Of a DNA stretch of 64,000 bases, positions 35,894 through 44,741 are shown piece after piece; the first letter of the stretch is position 1, and each line of letters starts with the position of its first letter. Origin of the DNA: Burkholderia ubonensis (lineage in GTDB: Bacteria; Pseudomonadota; Gammaproteobacteria; Burkholderiales; Burkholderiaceae). Below the pieces are notes generated by a model. The model worked only from the letters and a program-made list of their open reading frames with translations. It was not told the DNA's origin and made no database searches. The stretch lies in NCBI RefSeq assembly GCF_902833085.1, contig NZ_CADFEB010000005.1, forward strand, positions 62,001 to 126,000, in the 5' to 3' direction. The translations under genes and the position numbers were made by a program.

Positions 35894-36496
35894 TCAGTAC
35901 TCCACGCCGCGCTGCGCCTTCACGCCTTGCTCCTTGTACGGATGCTTGACGAGCCGCATCTCGGTGACGAGGTCGGCCGCGTCGATCAGCGCGTCGGGCG
36001 CGTGGCGGCCCGTCACCACGACGTGCAGCGACGCGGGGCGTGCGGCCAGCGTCGCGAGCACTTCGTCGAGCGGCAGGTATTCGTACTTGAGCACGGTGTT
36101 CAGCTCGTCGAGGATCACCATCTGGTAATCGCCGCTCTCGATCATCCGGCGCGCCTCGTCCCAGCCCTTGCGGGCGGTCGCGATGTCGGCGTCGCGGTTC
36201 TGCGTGTTCCACGTATAGCCGTCGCCCATCGTCACGAAATCGCAGTGCGCGACCGCGCCGAGGAAATCGCGCTCGGACGTGTGCAGCGCGCCCTTGATGA
36301 ACTGCACGACGCCGAGCCGCATCCCGTGGCCGAGCACGCGCACGGCCATGCCGAATGCGGCGGTGCTCTTGCCCTTGCCGTTGCCGGTGTGGACCATCAG
36401 CAGGCCCTTTTCGTTGACGGCGGCGGCCTGCTTCTTCTCGTGGCCGGCGCGGCGGCGCTCGGTCATCCGCTGGTGCGCTTCGGGATCGGTTTTCAT
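35894..36496 (-). CDS. cobO: Cob(I)yrinic acid a,c-diamide adenosyltransferase
   Basis: A 200-residue CobO/BtuR-type adenosyltransferase that attaches the 5'-deoxyadenosyl group to the cobalt. The P-loop is HTGNGKGKSTAAFG (about residues 36-49); VQFIKGALHTSERDF, ILDELNTVLKYEYL and VVTGRHAPDALIDAADLVTEM are family motifs. It sits between cobE and cobB in the minus-strand operon. Confidence 0.95.
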   Translation of the reverse strand: MKTDPEAHQRMTERRRAGHEKKQAAAVNEKGLLMVHTGNGKGKSTAAFGMAVRVLGHGMRLGVVQFIKGALHTSERDFLGAVAHCDFVTMGDGYTWNTQNRDADIATARKGWDEARRMIESGDYQMVILDELNTVLKYEYLPLDEVLATLAARPASLHVVVTGRHAPDALIDAADLVTEMRLVKHPYKEQGVKAQRGVEY

Positions 36497-36524
36497 CGGG
36501 AGTCGTCCTGTCGAAAGAATGGGT

Positions 36525-36902
36525 TCAAAGCGGGCCGGCGAGCGCGACCGTCACGCCGTCCCGCGCGAGCTTCGGGCCGAGCAGCCGGCCGCGCGGCGCG
36601 GCGAGCCGCGCGCACGGCTCGGCGACGCCGGCCACGCCGAAGCGGGCGAGCGCGGCGGGTGACGGCGCGCTCGCCGCCAGTTCGGGGTGGGCGGCGAGCT
36701 GCGCCGCGTCGAACGCGACGAGCGGCCAGCCGCGCCGCGCGCAGAGCGTGCGCAGCGCGCGTGCGCGCGATTTGCCGGCGAGCGTCGCGACCACGGCCGG
36801 CTGCGCGTGCGGGTGCCGCGCGAGCGCCGCGCGGACCGCGGCGTCGAGCTGTGCGGCGGTGACGCCCGCGCGAAAGCCGAGACCGAGCGCGACCCGCATC
36901 AT
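36525..36902 (-). CDS. cobE: CobE/CbiG C-terminal-like cobalamin protein
   Basis: A 125-residue protein equal to the C-terminal domain of CbiG, known alone as CobE. Visible motifs are VALGLGFRAGVTAAQLDAAV at the start and the LAGKSRARAL and FGVAGVAEPCA segments. It starts in an ATGATG overlap with the cobA stop (second ATG at 36899 is possible). A full CbiG domain is also present, fused to CobJ near 61 kb, so the genome carries two related domains. The precise role of CobE in the aerobic pathway is not settled. Confidence 0.82.
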   Translation of the reverse strand: MMRVALGLGFRAGVTAAQLDAAVRAALARHPHAQPAVVATLAGKSRARALRTLCARRGWPLVAFDAAQLAAHPELAASAPSPAALARFGVAGVAEPCARLAAPRGRLLGPKLARDGVTVALAGPL

Positions 36903-37672
36903 GCGGGCTCCGGCGGCGCAGGTTCGGCCGGTGCGGCCAGTGCAGCCTGCACCGCGGGATCGGCGGCCAGCGCCGCGACGCGGCCGACCACAACGATCGC
37001 GGGCGAGCCGATGCCGGCCGCGCCGACGCGCTCGACGAGGGTCGCCAGCGTCGCCAGCACGTGCCGCTGCCCGGGCCGCGTCGCCGATTCGATCGCCGCG
37101 CACGGCGTGTCGTCCGGCAGGCCGCCCGCGCGCAGCGCGGCGGCGATCGCGGCGAGGCGGCGGATGCCCATGTAGATCACGAGCGTCATGCGGGTCGCGG
37201 CGAGCGCGCGCCAGTCCGGCTCGCCGTCGCCCGCGCCGTGCCCGGTGACGAAGGTCACGCCCTGCGCGTCGCCGCGATGCGTGACCGGGATGCCGAGGGC
37301 GGCCGGCGCGGCGATGCCGGCCGTGATGCCGTGGACGACCTCGACCGGAAAGCCCGCCGCGCCGAGCGCGATCAGCTCTTCGCCGCCGCGGCCGAACACG
37401 AACGGATCGCCGCCTTTCAGGCGCGCGACGCTGCGGCCCGCGCGCAGATGCGCGAGCATCGCGGCGACGATCGCGTCCTGCGGCGTCGACGCGTGGCCGC
37501 CGCGCTTGCCGACGTGCTCGATGCGCGCATCGGCGCGCGCATGCAGCAGCACCTCGGGATTCACGAGATCGTCGACGAGCAGCACGTCGGCCGCGCCGAT
37601 CGCGCGCACGGCCTTGAGCGTCAGCAGGTCGGCGTCGCCGGGGCCCGCGCCGATCAGCCAGGCGCGGCTCAT
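36899..37672 (-). CDS. cobA: Uroporphyrinogen-III C-methyltransferase
   Basis: A 257-residue SAM-dependent methyltransferase that makes precorrin-2. Family motifs: LIGAGPGDADLLTLKA at the start, the hallmark ARLKGGDPFVFGRGGEEL (about residues 80-97), HGITAGIAAPAALGIP, and VTFVTGHG. It is a single-domain CobA type without siroheme dehydrogenase/ferrochelatase domains. It heads the minus-strand operon, downstream of a cobalamin riboswitch. Confidence 0.95.
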   Translation of the reverse strand: MSRAWLIGAGPGDADLLTLKAVRAIGAADVLLVDDLVNPEVLLHARADARIEHVGKRGGHASTPQDAIVAAMLAHLRAGRSVARLKGGDPFVFGRGGEELIALGAAGFPVEVVHGITAGIAAPAALGIPVTHRGDAQGVTFVTGHGAGDGEPDWRALAATRMTLVIYMGIRRLAAIAAALRAGGLPDDTPCAAIESATRPGQRHVLATLATLVERVGAAGIGSPAIVVVGRVAALAADPAVQAALAAPAEPAPPEPA

Positions 37673-37762
37673 CGCGGGCGGCACGGCGCGAACCGTGGCG
37701 AAGACGGGAAAAGCGGCGAACGGGTGGCGCGAAGCCGGCCTGCGGAATGGCGATGCATAGCG

Positions 37763-37790
37763 GAATGAAAGCAGCCCGCGCGAAGCGGGC
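37763..37790 (-). terminator. Terminator-like hairpin between riboswitch and cobA
   Basis: On the minus strand GCCCGC (37790-37785), 5-nt loop, GCGGGC (37779-37774), then a T-rich stretch (TGCTTTCATTCC). Placed between the cobalamin riboswitch and cobA, it could be the regulated terminator. A second perfect stem, 8 bp with a 3-nt loop, lies at 37852-37870. Confidence 0.5.
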
Positions 37791-37865
37791 ATGAGCGCAC
37801 GATAAGCACACAAAACGCGCACGCAGTCCGTCCCCCGCGGACCGGGCGTTCGGCGAGCGTATCGC

Positions 37866-38090
37866 TCGCCCCTTGCGTCGGCCGGTATCCGGGCTGGCCG
37901 CTTGCCAGGCCGCGGCCTTCCCACCCGAAGCAGGCGGGCAGTGGCATCGTGGGCGGCATGGGCGCGCGCGCTGAAAGCGCGTCGCGCGGGCGGCGTACCG
38001 TTGCGGGGACAGCACAGGCCGGGCGGATGACCGCCTCCTGTTTCCCGTTTAACTGCGCCTGCGGGAAGTCAGGCGCGAGCACCGAACGCG
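37866..38090 (-). ncRNA. Cobalamin riboswitch upstream of cobA
   Basis: Conserved cobalamin-riboswitch blocks are seen in order on the minus strand: GGTGCTCGCG near 38085, TTAAACGGGAAACAGG (38056-38041 region), CTGTGCTGTCCCCGCAACGGTA, GCCACTG, GGGAAGGCCG, and AGCCCGGATACCGGCCGA (37895-37878). Adenosylcobalamin binding would lower expression of cobA-cobE-cobO-cobB. A TATCGT -10-like element lies at 38102-38097; the -35 is weak. Confidence 0.93.
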
Positions 38091-38289
38091 GCGCATACGA
38101 TAGCACAGCGCGCCGGCGCAAACGCATGCGGGCCGGCCCTGGCCAGCCGGCAAGCTTTACGCCGCCGCATCCGTCGGCATCGGGATCGCGGTCGTGATTG
38201 ACGCGGTCGGCCGCTTCGACGAAGCAGGGCGCGATCGACAGGACCGGGCAACGGGAAAATGGCGGCCGCATCCGGCCCCGCCGTTCACC

Positions 38290-38318
38290 TTGACGCTCCC
38301 GCCCGCGCCGCCTACACT
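38290..38318 (+). promoter_or_regulatory. Promoter of the nicT riboswitch transcript
   Basis: TTGACG (38290-38295), 17 nt, TACACT (38313-38318), ending just before the first conserved riboswitch block. Confidence 0.7.
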
Positions 38319-38321
38319 CGC

Positions 38322-38572
38322 ACGCGTTTCGGTGCTCGCGCGTGCCCGCCGGCGCGCGCAGTTAAACGGGAAACAGGGAGCCTGCCTGCACCGCAGTCGC
38401 GCCAACCTGTGCTGCCCCCGCAACGGTAAGCGAACGCATTGCGCCCGCCGCGATGCAGCGCCGCTTCGCCGCATGCCTCTCGCGCATGCGGACGACCGCC
38501 ACTGGACGCGTGATGCGTCCGGGAAGGCGAAGCGGCGTGTTCGTCAGCCCGGATACCGGCCGAGACGAGGGG
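38322..38572 (+). ncRNA. Cobalamin riboswitch upstream of cobalt transporter
   Basis: The same ordered blocks as the cobA riboswitch, on the plus strand: GGTGCTCGCG (38331), GTTAAACGGGAAACAGGGAG, CTGTGCTGCCCCCGCAACGGTA, GCCACTGG, GGGAAGGCG and AGCCCGGATACCGGCCGA (38546-38563). A 7-bp GC hairpin (38577-38596) follows. From there to 38766 no gene is seen, so the remainder is probably the expression platform and leader. Confidence 0.93.
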
Positions 38573-38766
38573 TTCAGCGCCGCGGGGATGCGGCGCATCG
38601 TCCACGGCCGCAGCCACATTGCGTCCGGCGCCCGAGCGTCTTCCGTGTTCCGATCCGCCGCGCGATTCGCGCGGGCCGGTCCGGCATCCGGCGGCGCGCG
38701 CGGGCCCGCGCATCCGGCGCCGGCCGTGTTGGCATTCACCATGTCGACCGTTCGCCAGGGAGCACC

Positions 38767-39825
38767 ATGCTCGACTCGCTTTTCCGCCTGTTCAACGACA
38801 GCCCGTCCGGGCTGCGCGGCAAGATCATCGCCATCTATTCATTGCTGGTCGCCTTCAACGTCGGCGCGTGGATCTGGGCCTTCATCGCGTTCCACGGCCA
38901 GCCGGTGCTGCTCGGCACCGCGCTGCTCGCATACGTGTTCGGCCTGCGCCACGCGGTCGACGCCGACCACATCGCGGCCATCGACAACGTCACGCGCAAG
39001 CTGATGCAGGAAGGCCGCAGCCCGCTCGGCGCCGGCCTGTTCTTCTCGCTCGGCCATTCGACGGTCGTGATCGTGATGTCCGTCGTGGTCGCGCTGACGG
39101 CGGCGTCGCTCGCGCGCTTCGAGAGCATGAAGGCGTGGGGCGGCGTCGTCAGCACCTGCGTGTCGGCCTTCTTCCTGCTGCTGCTCGCGACCGCGAACCT
39201 GCTGATCCTGATCTCCGTGTACCGCACCTTCCGCGCGGCGCGCCGCGGCGAAGCGATCGTCGACGCGGATCTCGACATGCTGCTGAACCAGCGCGGCGTG
39301 CTCGCGCGCCTGTTCCGGCCGCTGTTCCGCCTCGTGTCGCGCAGCTGGCACCTGTATCCTGTCGGCTTTCTGTTCGGCTTCGGCTTCGACACCGCGACCG
39401 AGATCGCGCTGTTCGGCATCTCCGCGACGCAGGTGCAGGGCGGCCTGTCGTTCTGGTCGGTGATGGCGCTGCCGGCGCTGTTCACCGCGGGCATGACGCT
39501 CGTCGACACGACCGACGGCATCCTGATGATGGGTGCGTACCGCTGGGCGTACGTGCGGCCGATCCGCAAGATCTACTACAACATGACGATCACGTTCGTG
39601 TCGGTGCTGGTCGCCGCGCTGATCGGCGGCATCGAGGTGCTCGCGCTGCTCGCCGACAAGCTGTCGCTGCAGGGCCCGGTATGGGACTTCGCGTCGATGG
39701 TGGCGTCGCACTTCGGCATGCTCGGCTACTTCGTGATCGGCCTGTTCATCGCGTGCTGGGTCGTGTCGGCCGCGATCTACCGCCTGAAGCGCTACGACGA
39801 GATCGACGTGACGATCTCCGCCTGA
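38767..39825 (+). CDS. Nickel/cobalt transporter (NiCoT/HoxN family)
   Basis: A 352-residue membrane permease with the NiCoT signature RHAVDADHIAAIDNVTRKL in the second membrane segment and the later LGHSTVVIVMS and GFDTATEIALF motifs. About eight hydrophobic helices are visible. Position behind a cobalamin riboswitch and before cobW-cobN indicates cobalt uptake for B12 synthesis. GGGAG precedes the ATG. Confidence 0.94.
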   Translation: MLDSLFRLFNDSPSGLRGKIIAIYSLLVAFNVGAWIWAFIAFHGQPVLLGTALLAYVFGLRHAVDADHIAAIDNVTRKLMQEGRSPLGAGLFFSLGHSTVVIVMSVVVALTAASLARFESMKAWGGVVSTCVSAFFLLLLATANLLILISVYRTFRAARRGEAIVDADLDMLLNQRGVLARLFRPLFRLVSRSWHLYPVGFLFGFGFDTATEIALFGISATQVQGGLSFWSVMALPALFTAGMTLVDTTDGILMMGAYRWAYVRPIRKIYYNMTITFVSVLVAALIGGIEVLALLADKLSLQGPVWDFASMVASHFGMLGYFVIGLFIACWVVSAAIYRLKRYDEIDVTISA

Positions 39826-39851
39826 CTCCCTTTTTCGATACAGGATTTTTC

Positions 39852-40931
39852 ATGACCATGCGCAAGCTGCCCGTCACCATCGTCACGGGCTTTCTCGGCA
39901 GCGGCAAGACCACGCTGATGCGCCACATGCTGCAACACGCACAAGGCCGCCGCATCGCGGTGATCGTCAACGAATTCGGCGAGCTCGGCATCGACGGCGA
40001 AATCCTCAAGGGCTGCGGCGTCGGCTGCGACGACGCGCAGGGCGAGGCGTCCGGCCAGCTCTACGAGCTCGCGAACGGCTGCCTCTGCTGCACCGTGCAG
40101 GAGGAGTTCTATCCGGTGATGGAGGCGCTCGTCGAACGCCGCGCCGACATCGATCACGTGCTGATCGAGACGTCCGGCCTCGCGCTGCCGAAGCCGCTCG
40201 TGCAGGCGTTCAACTGGCCGACGATCCGCAACAGCTTCACGGTCGACGCGGTCGTGACCGTCGTCGACGGCCCGGCCACCGCGAGCGGCCAGTTCGCGGA
40301 GAACCCGCAGGCGGTCGACGCGCAGCGCCGCGCCGATCCGAACCTCGACCACGAATCGCCGCTGCACGAGCTGTTCGCCGACCAGCTGTCGGCCGCGGAT
40401 CTCGTGATCGTCAACAAGGCCGATCTCGTCGACGACATGCAGCTCGTACAGGTCGAGGCGGCGATCCGCGAGGAAATCCCGCCGCAGGTGAAGATCGTGC
40501 GCGCGACGCGCGGCGAGCTCGATCTGGCGATGCTGCTCGGGCTCGAATCGGCGTCCGAGGAAACCATTCACCTGCGCCACGACCATCACGGCTCGGCCGA
40601 CGACGAGGATCACGATCACCATCACGACGATTTCGACTCGGTCGTCGTCAGCGGCGACGCCGGCTCGCGGGACGCGACGATCGCGGCGCTCAAGCGCGTC
40701 GTCGAGACGCACACGATCTATCGCGCGAAGGGCTTCGCCGCGCTGCCGGACGCGCCGATGCGGCTCGTGATCCAGGGCGTCGGCCGCCGCTTCGACAGCT
40801 ATTTCGACCGCCGCTGGCAGGACGGCGAAGCGCGCGCGAGCCGCTTCGTGCTGATCGGCGAGGATCTCGACGCGGCCGCGCTGCAGCGCGCGTTCGACGC
40901 GGCGCTCGCGGCCGAGCTGCAACAGGCGTAA
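39852..40931 (+). CDS. cobW: CobW family GTPase/metallochaperone
   Basis: A 359-residue G3E GTPase. The P-loop is GFLGSGKTT (residues 13-21), the metal-binding motif GCLCC lies around residue 81, NKADL is the guanine-specificity motif, and a His/Asp-rich stretch (residues about 240-262) could hold metal. CobW proteins help deliver cobalt for corrin insertion. The gene is 26 nt after the transporter and 6 nt before cobN. Confidence 0.94.
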   Translation: MTMRKLPVTIVTGFLGSGKTTLMRHMLQHAQGRRIAVIVNEFGELGIDGEILKGCGVGCDDAQGEASGQLYELANGCLCCTVQEEFYPVMEALVERRADIDHVLIETSGLALPKPLVQAFNWPTIRNSFTVDAVVTVVDGPATASGQFAENPQAVDAQRRADPNLDHESPLHELFADQLSAADLVIVNKADLVDDMQLVQVEAAIREEIPPQVKIVRATRGELDLAMLLGLESASEETIHLRHDHHGSADDEDHDHHHDDFDSVVVSGDAGSRDATIAALKRVVETHTIYRAKGFAALPDAPMRLVIQGVGRRFDSYFDRRWQDGEARASRFVLIGEDLDAAALQRAFDAALAAELQQA

Positions 40932-40937
40932 CCGGCG

Positions 40938-43900
40938 ATGCATCTGCTGCGCACCACGCCGGGCGGCTTCGTCGACGATACGCAGGGCGTCGTCCGGATC
41001 GACCAGCAGCCCGCCGAGATCGTGATCCTGAGCTCGGCGGACACGACGCTGTCGCTGCTCGCGAGCGTCGTGCCGCGTCTGCCGGCGGGCTTCCCGAGCG
41101 TGCGGCTCGCGAACGTGACGTTCCTGCGCCAGCCGGCGTCGGTCGATTTCTACGTCGACGACGTGCTGCAGCATGCGAAGACGGTCGTGATCGACCATCT
41201 CGGCGGCGAGGCGTACTGGCCGTACGGGATCGAACAGGCGATGTCGCTCGCGTCGCGCCGCGGGCAGCGGCTCGCGATGTTCTCGGGCGACCTGCAGGAA
41301 GATCCGAACCTGATCGCGAAGAGCACGGTCGCGCCCGGGTTGTGCCGCCTGTGGTGGCGCTACCTACGCGAGGGCGGCGCGCACAACGCCGAGGCGCTGT
41401 TGCGCAGCATCGCGTTTCACACGCTCGGCTTCGGCGACGAACCGGAGCCGCCGCGCCCGCTGCCGGCCGCCGCGCTGTATCACCCGGCGCGCGACCCGGC
41501 GAGCATCGACGACTGGCTGCCGCGCTGGACCCCCGGCGCGAGCGTCGTCGCGATCCTGTTCTACAAGGCGCACTGGCAGGCCGCGAACACCGCGGTGTTC
41601 GACGCGCTCGCCGACGCGCTGATCCGCGAAGGGCTGAATCCGCTGCCGATCGCGGTGACGTCGCTGAAGGACGCGGTGAGCCGCGAGGTGATCGCGCGGC
41701 TTTGCGACGCGCACGGCGTCGCGCTGGTGCTGAACACGACCGCGTTCGCGGCCGGCGCGATCGACAGCCCGGAGCCCGACATCCTCGCGGGCGATGCGCC
41801 GGTGCTGCAGGTAATTCTGTCCGGCGGCAATCGCGACGCGTGGGTCGCGGACAACCAGGGCCTGCATGCGCGCGACATCGCGATGCACGTCGCGCTGCCC
41901 GAGGTCGACGGGCGCATCGTCACGCGCGCGGTGAGCTTCAAGGGGCTCGCGTACCGCTGCGCGCATACCGAGGTCGACGTGGTGCGCTACCAGCCCGACG
42001 CGGAGCGCATCGGCTTCGTCGCGGCGCTCGCGCGCGGCTGGTGCCGGCTGCGCACGCTCGACAATGCGGACAAGCGCGTCGCGCTGATCCTCGCGAACTA
42101 TCCGCAAAGCGAAGGCCGGATCGGCAACGGCGTCGGGCTCGACACGCCCGCGTCGGCGCTCGGCGTGCTCGCGATGCTGCGCGACGCAGGCTACCGGGTC
42201 GCGGACCTGCCGGCCGACGGCGACGCGCTGATCGCGCGGCTCACCGAAGGCGTGACCAACGACCCGGCGATGCACGCGCTGCGGCCCGCGTTCCAGAGCT
42301 ACGCGCTCGCCGATTACCGCACGCGTTTCGCGCAACTGCCGGCGGCCGTGCGCGATGCGATGAACGAACGCTGGGGGCCGCCCGAAGCGGACCCGACGCT
42401 GCGCCAGGGGCGCTTCACGATCGCGGGCTGGCGCGCGGGCAACGTGTTCGTCGGCATCCAGCCGTCGCGCTCGCGCGGCGAGAACGACTACGCGAGCTAT
42501 CACGACGCGGACCTCGTGCCGCCGCATGCGTATCTCGCGTTCTACTTCTGGCTGCGTCACGCGTTCCGCGTCGACGCGGTGATTCACCTCGGCAAGCACG
42601 GCAACCTCGAATGGCTGCCGGGCAAGAGCGTCGCGCTCTCCGATGCATGCTGGCCGGATCTCACGCTCGGGCCGCTGCCGCACCTGTATCCGTTCATCGT
42701 CAACGATCCGGGCGAGGGCAGCCAGGCGAAACGGCGCGCGCAGGCGGTGATCGTCGATCACCTGATGCCGCCGCTCACGCGTGCCGAGAACTACGGCCCG
42801 CTGCAGGACCTCGAGCGCCAGGTCGACGAATACTACGAAGCGCTGATGGTCGATGCGCGGCGCGCGAAGCTGCTGCGCAAGACCATCCTCGCGACGATCG
42901 CCGAGCACCGGCTGCACGACGAGCTGAGCGTCGCGCCGCCGCGCGACGCGAGCGACGAGGACGAACTGCTGACGCGCGTCGACGCGTGGCTGTGCGAGCT
43001 GAAGGAAGCGCAGATCCGCGACGGGCTGCACGTGTTCGGCCTGTCGCCGGTCGAGCGCCAGCGGCGCGACACGCTGCTCGCGCTCGCGCGCTTTCCGGTC
43101 GGCGACGGCCAGCAGGCGCGCGCCGGGCTGATCGGCGCGCTCGCGCGCGATCTCGCGCTCGGCGACGATTTCGATCCGCTCGCCGCCGACTGGGCCGCGC
43201 CGTGGCAGGGGCCGCGCCCGGCGCTGCTGCAGGCGGTCGATGAATCGGCGTGGCGTCACGCGGGCGATACGCGCGAACGGCTCGAACGGTTCGCGCAGGC
43301 ATGGCTCGATCGCTTGTGCGCGACGGCGCACGGCGACGCATGCGCGCCGCCGCCCGGCGTCTGGACGCACACGCTGCCGGTGATCGAGCGCATTCGTGCG
43401 ACGCTGATGCCCGCGCTCGACGCGTGCGGCGGCGAGGAGCTGCGCCAGCTGCTGCGCGGGCTCGACGGCCGCTTCGTGCCGCCGGGGCCGAGCGGCTCGC
43501 CGTCGCGCGGCCGCCCCGACGTGCTGCCGACCGGCCGCAATTTCTACTCGGTCGACACGCGCGCGGTGCCGACGCAGGCCGCGTGGTCGCTCGGCCTGAA
43601 ATCCGCGCAGCAGCTGATCGAACGGCATCTGCAGGATCACGGCGACTATCCGCGTGCGATCGGCCTGTCGGTGTGGGGCACCGCGACGATGCGCACCGGC
43701 GGCGACGACATCGCGCAGGCGTTCGCGCTGATCGGCGTGCGGCCGAAATGGGCGCACGGCAGCCACCGCGTGACCGACTTCGAGATTTTGCCGATCGAGA
43801 TCTTCGACCGGCCGCGCATCGACGTGACGCTGCGCGTGTCGGGCTTCTTCCGCGACGCGTTCCCGAACCTGATGCACCTGTTCGACGCGGCCGTGCAGGC

Positions 43901-44741
43901 GGTCGCGGCGCTCGACGAGCCCGAGCATCTGAACCCGATCCGTGCGCGCATCGAGCGCGAGCGCGCGAAGTGGATCGCGCAAGGCGTGCCGCCCGACGAC
44001 GCGCGGCGCCGCGCGGGCTGGCGCGTGTTCGGCGCGCGGCCCGGCAGCTACGGCGCGGGCCTGCAGGATCTGATCGACCAGCGGCGCTGGCAGACCGACG
44101 CGGATCTGGCCGACGCCTATCGGCAATGGGGCGGCTACGCGTATGCGCAGAACAGCGCGGGCGACGCCGCGCCCGACGTGTTCGGCGAGCGGCTCGCGGC
44201 GATCGACGTCGTCGTGCAGAACCAGGACAGCCGCGAGCACGACATCCTCGATTCGAACGACTACTACCAGTTCCAGGGCGGCATGACCGCGGCGGTGCGG
44301 CATTTGTCGGGCCGACAGCCGAGCCTGTATCACGGCGACCATGCGAACCCGGCCGCGCCGAAGATGCGCACGCTGCGCGAGGAGATCGCGCGGGTGATCC
44401 GCTCGCGCGTCGTGAACCCGAAGTGGCTCGACGGCGTGAAGCGCCACGGCTACAAGGGCGCGGCGGAAATGGCCGCGACGGTCGACTACCTGTACGGCTA
44501 CGACGCGACCGCGCGCGTGCTCGCCGATCACCAATATGCGCTCGTCGCCGACGCGTACCTGTTCGACGACGCCACGCGCGCGTTCCTCGAACGGCACAAC
44601 CCGCGTGCGCTGCAGGGCATCTGCGAGCGCTTCGTCGAGGCGATGCAGCGCGGCCTGTGGCAGCAGCCGGGCGACTATCGCGAGCGGATCGAGGCGCTCT
44701 GGCTCGCAAGCGAACATCATCTGGAAGGAGGTCGGCGATGA
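40938..44741 (+). CDS. cobN: Cobaltochelatase large subunit CobN
   Basis: A 1267-residue CobN, homologous to the H subunit of magnesium chelatase, which binds hydrogenobyrinate a,c-diamide for ATP-driven cobalt insertion in the aerobic pathway. Family segments include HLGKHGNLEWLPGKS, YPFIVNDPGEGSQAKRRAQAV, DEYYEALMVDARRAKLL, PTGRNFYSVD and the late QDSREHDILDSNDYYQFQGGM. Full length for the family. The stop overlaps the start of the AAA subunit gene (ATGA). Confidence 0.96.
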   Translation: MHLLRTTPGGFVDDTQGVVRIDQQPAEIVILSSADTTLSLLASVVPRLPAGFPSVRLANVTFLRQPASVDFYVDDVLQHAKTVVIDHLGGEAYWPYGIEQAMSLASRRGQRLAMFSGDLQEDPNLIAKSTVAPGLCRLWWRYLREGGAHNAEALLRSIAFHTLGFGDEPEPPRPLPAAALYHPARDPASIDDWLPRWTPGASVVAILFYKAHWQAANTAVFDALADALIREGLNPLPIAVTSLKDAVSREVIARLCDAHGVALVLNTTAFAAGAIDSPEPDILAGDAPVLQVILSGGNRDAWVADNQGLHARDIAMHVALPEVDGRIVTRAVSFKGLAYRCAHTEVDVVRYQPDAERIGFVAALARGWCRLRTLDNADKRVALILANYPQSEGRIGNGVGLDTPASALGVLAMLRDAGYRVADLPADGDALIARLTEGVTNDPAMHALRPAFQSYALADYRTRFAQLPAAVRDAMNERWGPPEADPTLRQGRFTIAGWRAGNVFVGIQPSRSRGENDYASYHDADLVPPHAYLAFYFWLRHAFRVDAVIHLGKHGNLEWLPGKSVALSDACWPDLTLGPLPHLYPFIVNDPGEGSQAKRRAQAVIVDHLMPPLTRAENYGPLQDLERQVDEYYEALMVDARRAKLLRKTILATIAEHRLHDELSVAPPRDASDEDELLTRVDAWLCELKEAQIRDGLHVFGLSPVERQRRDTLLALARFPVGDGQQARAGLIGALARDLALGDDFDPLAADWAAPWQGPRPALLQAVDESAWRHAGDTRERLERFAQAWLDRLCATAHGDACAPPPGVWTHTLPVIERIRATLMPALDACGGEELRQLLRGLDGRFVPPGPSGSPSRGRPDVLPTGRNFYSVDTRAVPTQAAWSLGLKSAQQLIERHLQDHGDYPRAIGLSVWGTATMRTGGDDIAQAFALIGVRPKWAHGSHRVTDFEILPIEIFDRPRIDVTLRVSGFFRDAFPNLMHLFDAAVQAVAALDEPEHLNPIRARIERERAKWIAQGVPPDDARRRAGWRVFGARPGSYGAGLQDLIDQRRWQTDADLADAYRQWGGYAYAQNSAGDAAPDVFGERLAAIDVVVQNQDSREHDILDSNDYYQFQGGMTAAVRHLSGRQPSLYHGDHANPAAPKMRTLREEIARVIRSRVVNPKWLDGVKRHGYKGAAEMAATVDYLYGYDATARVLADHQYALVADAYLFDDATRAFLERHNPRALQGICERFVEAMQRGLWQQPGDYRERIEALWLASEHHLEGGRR

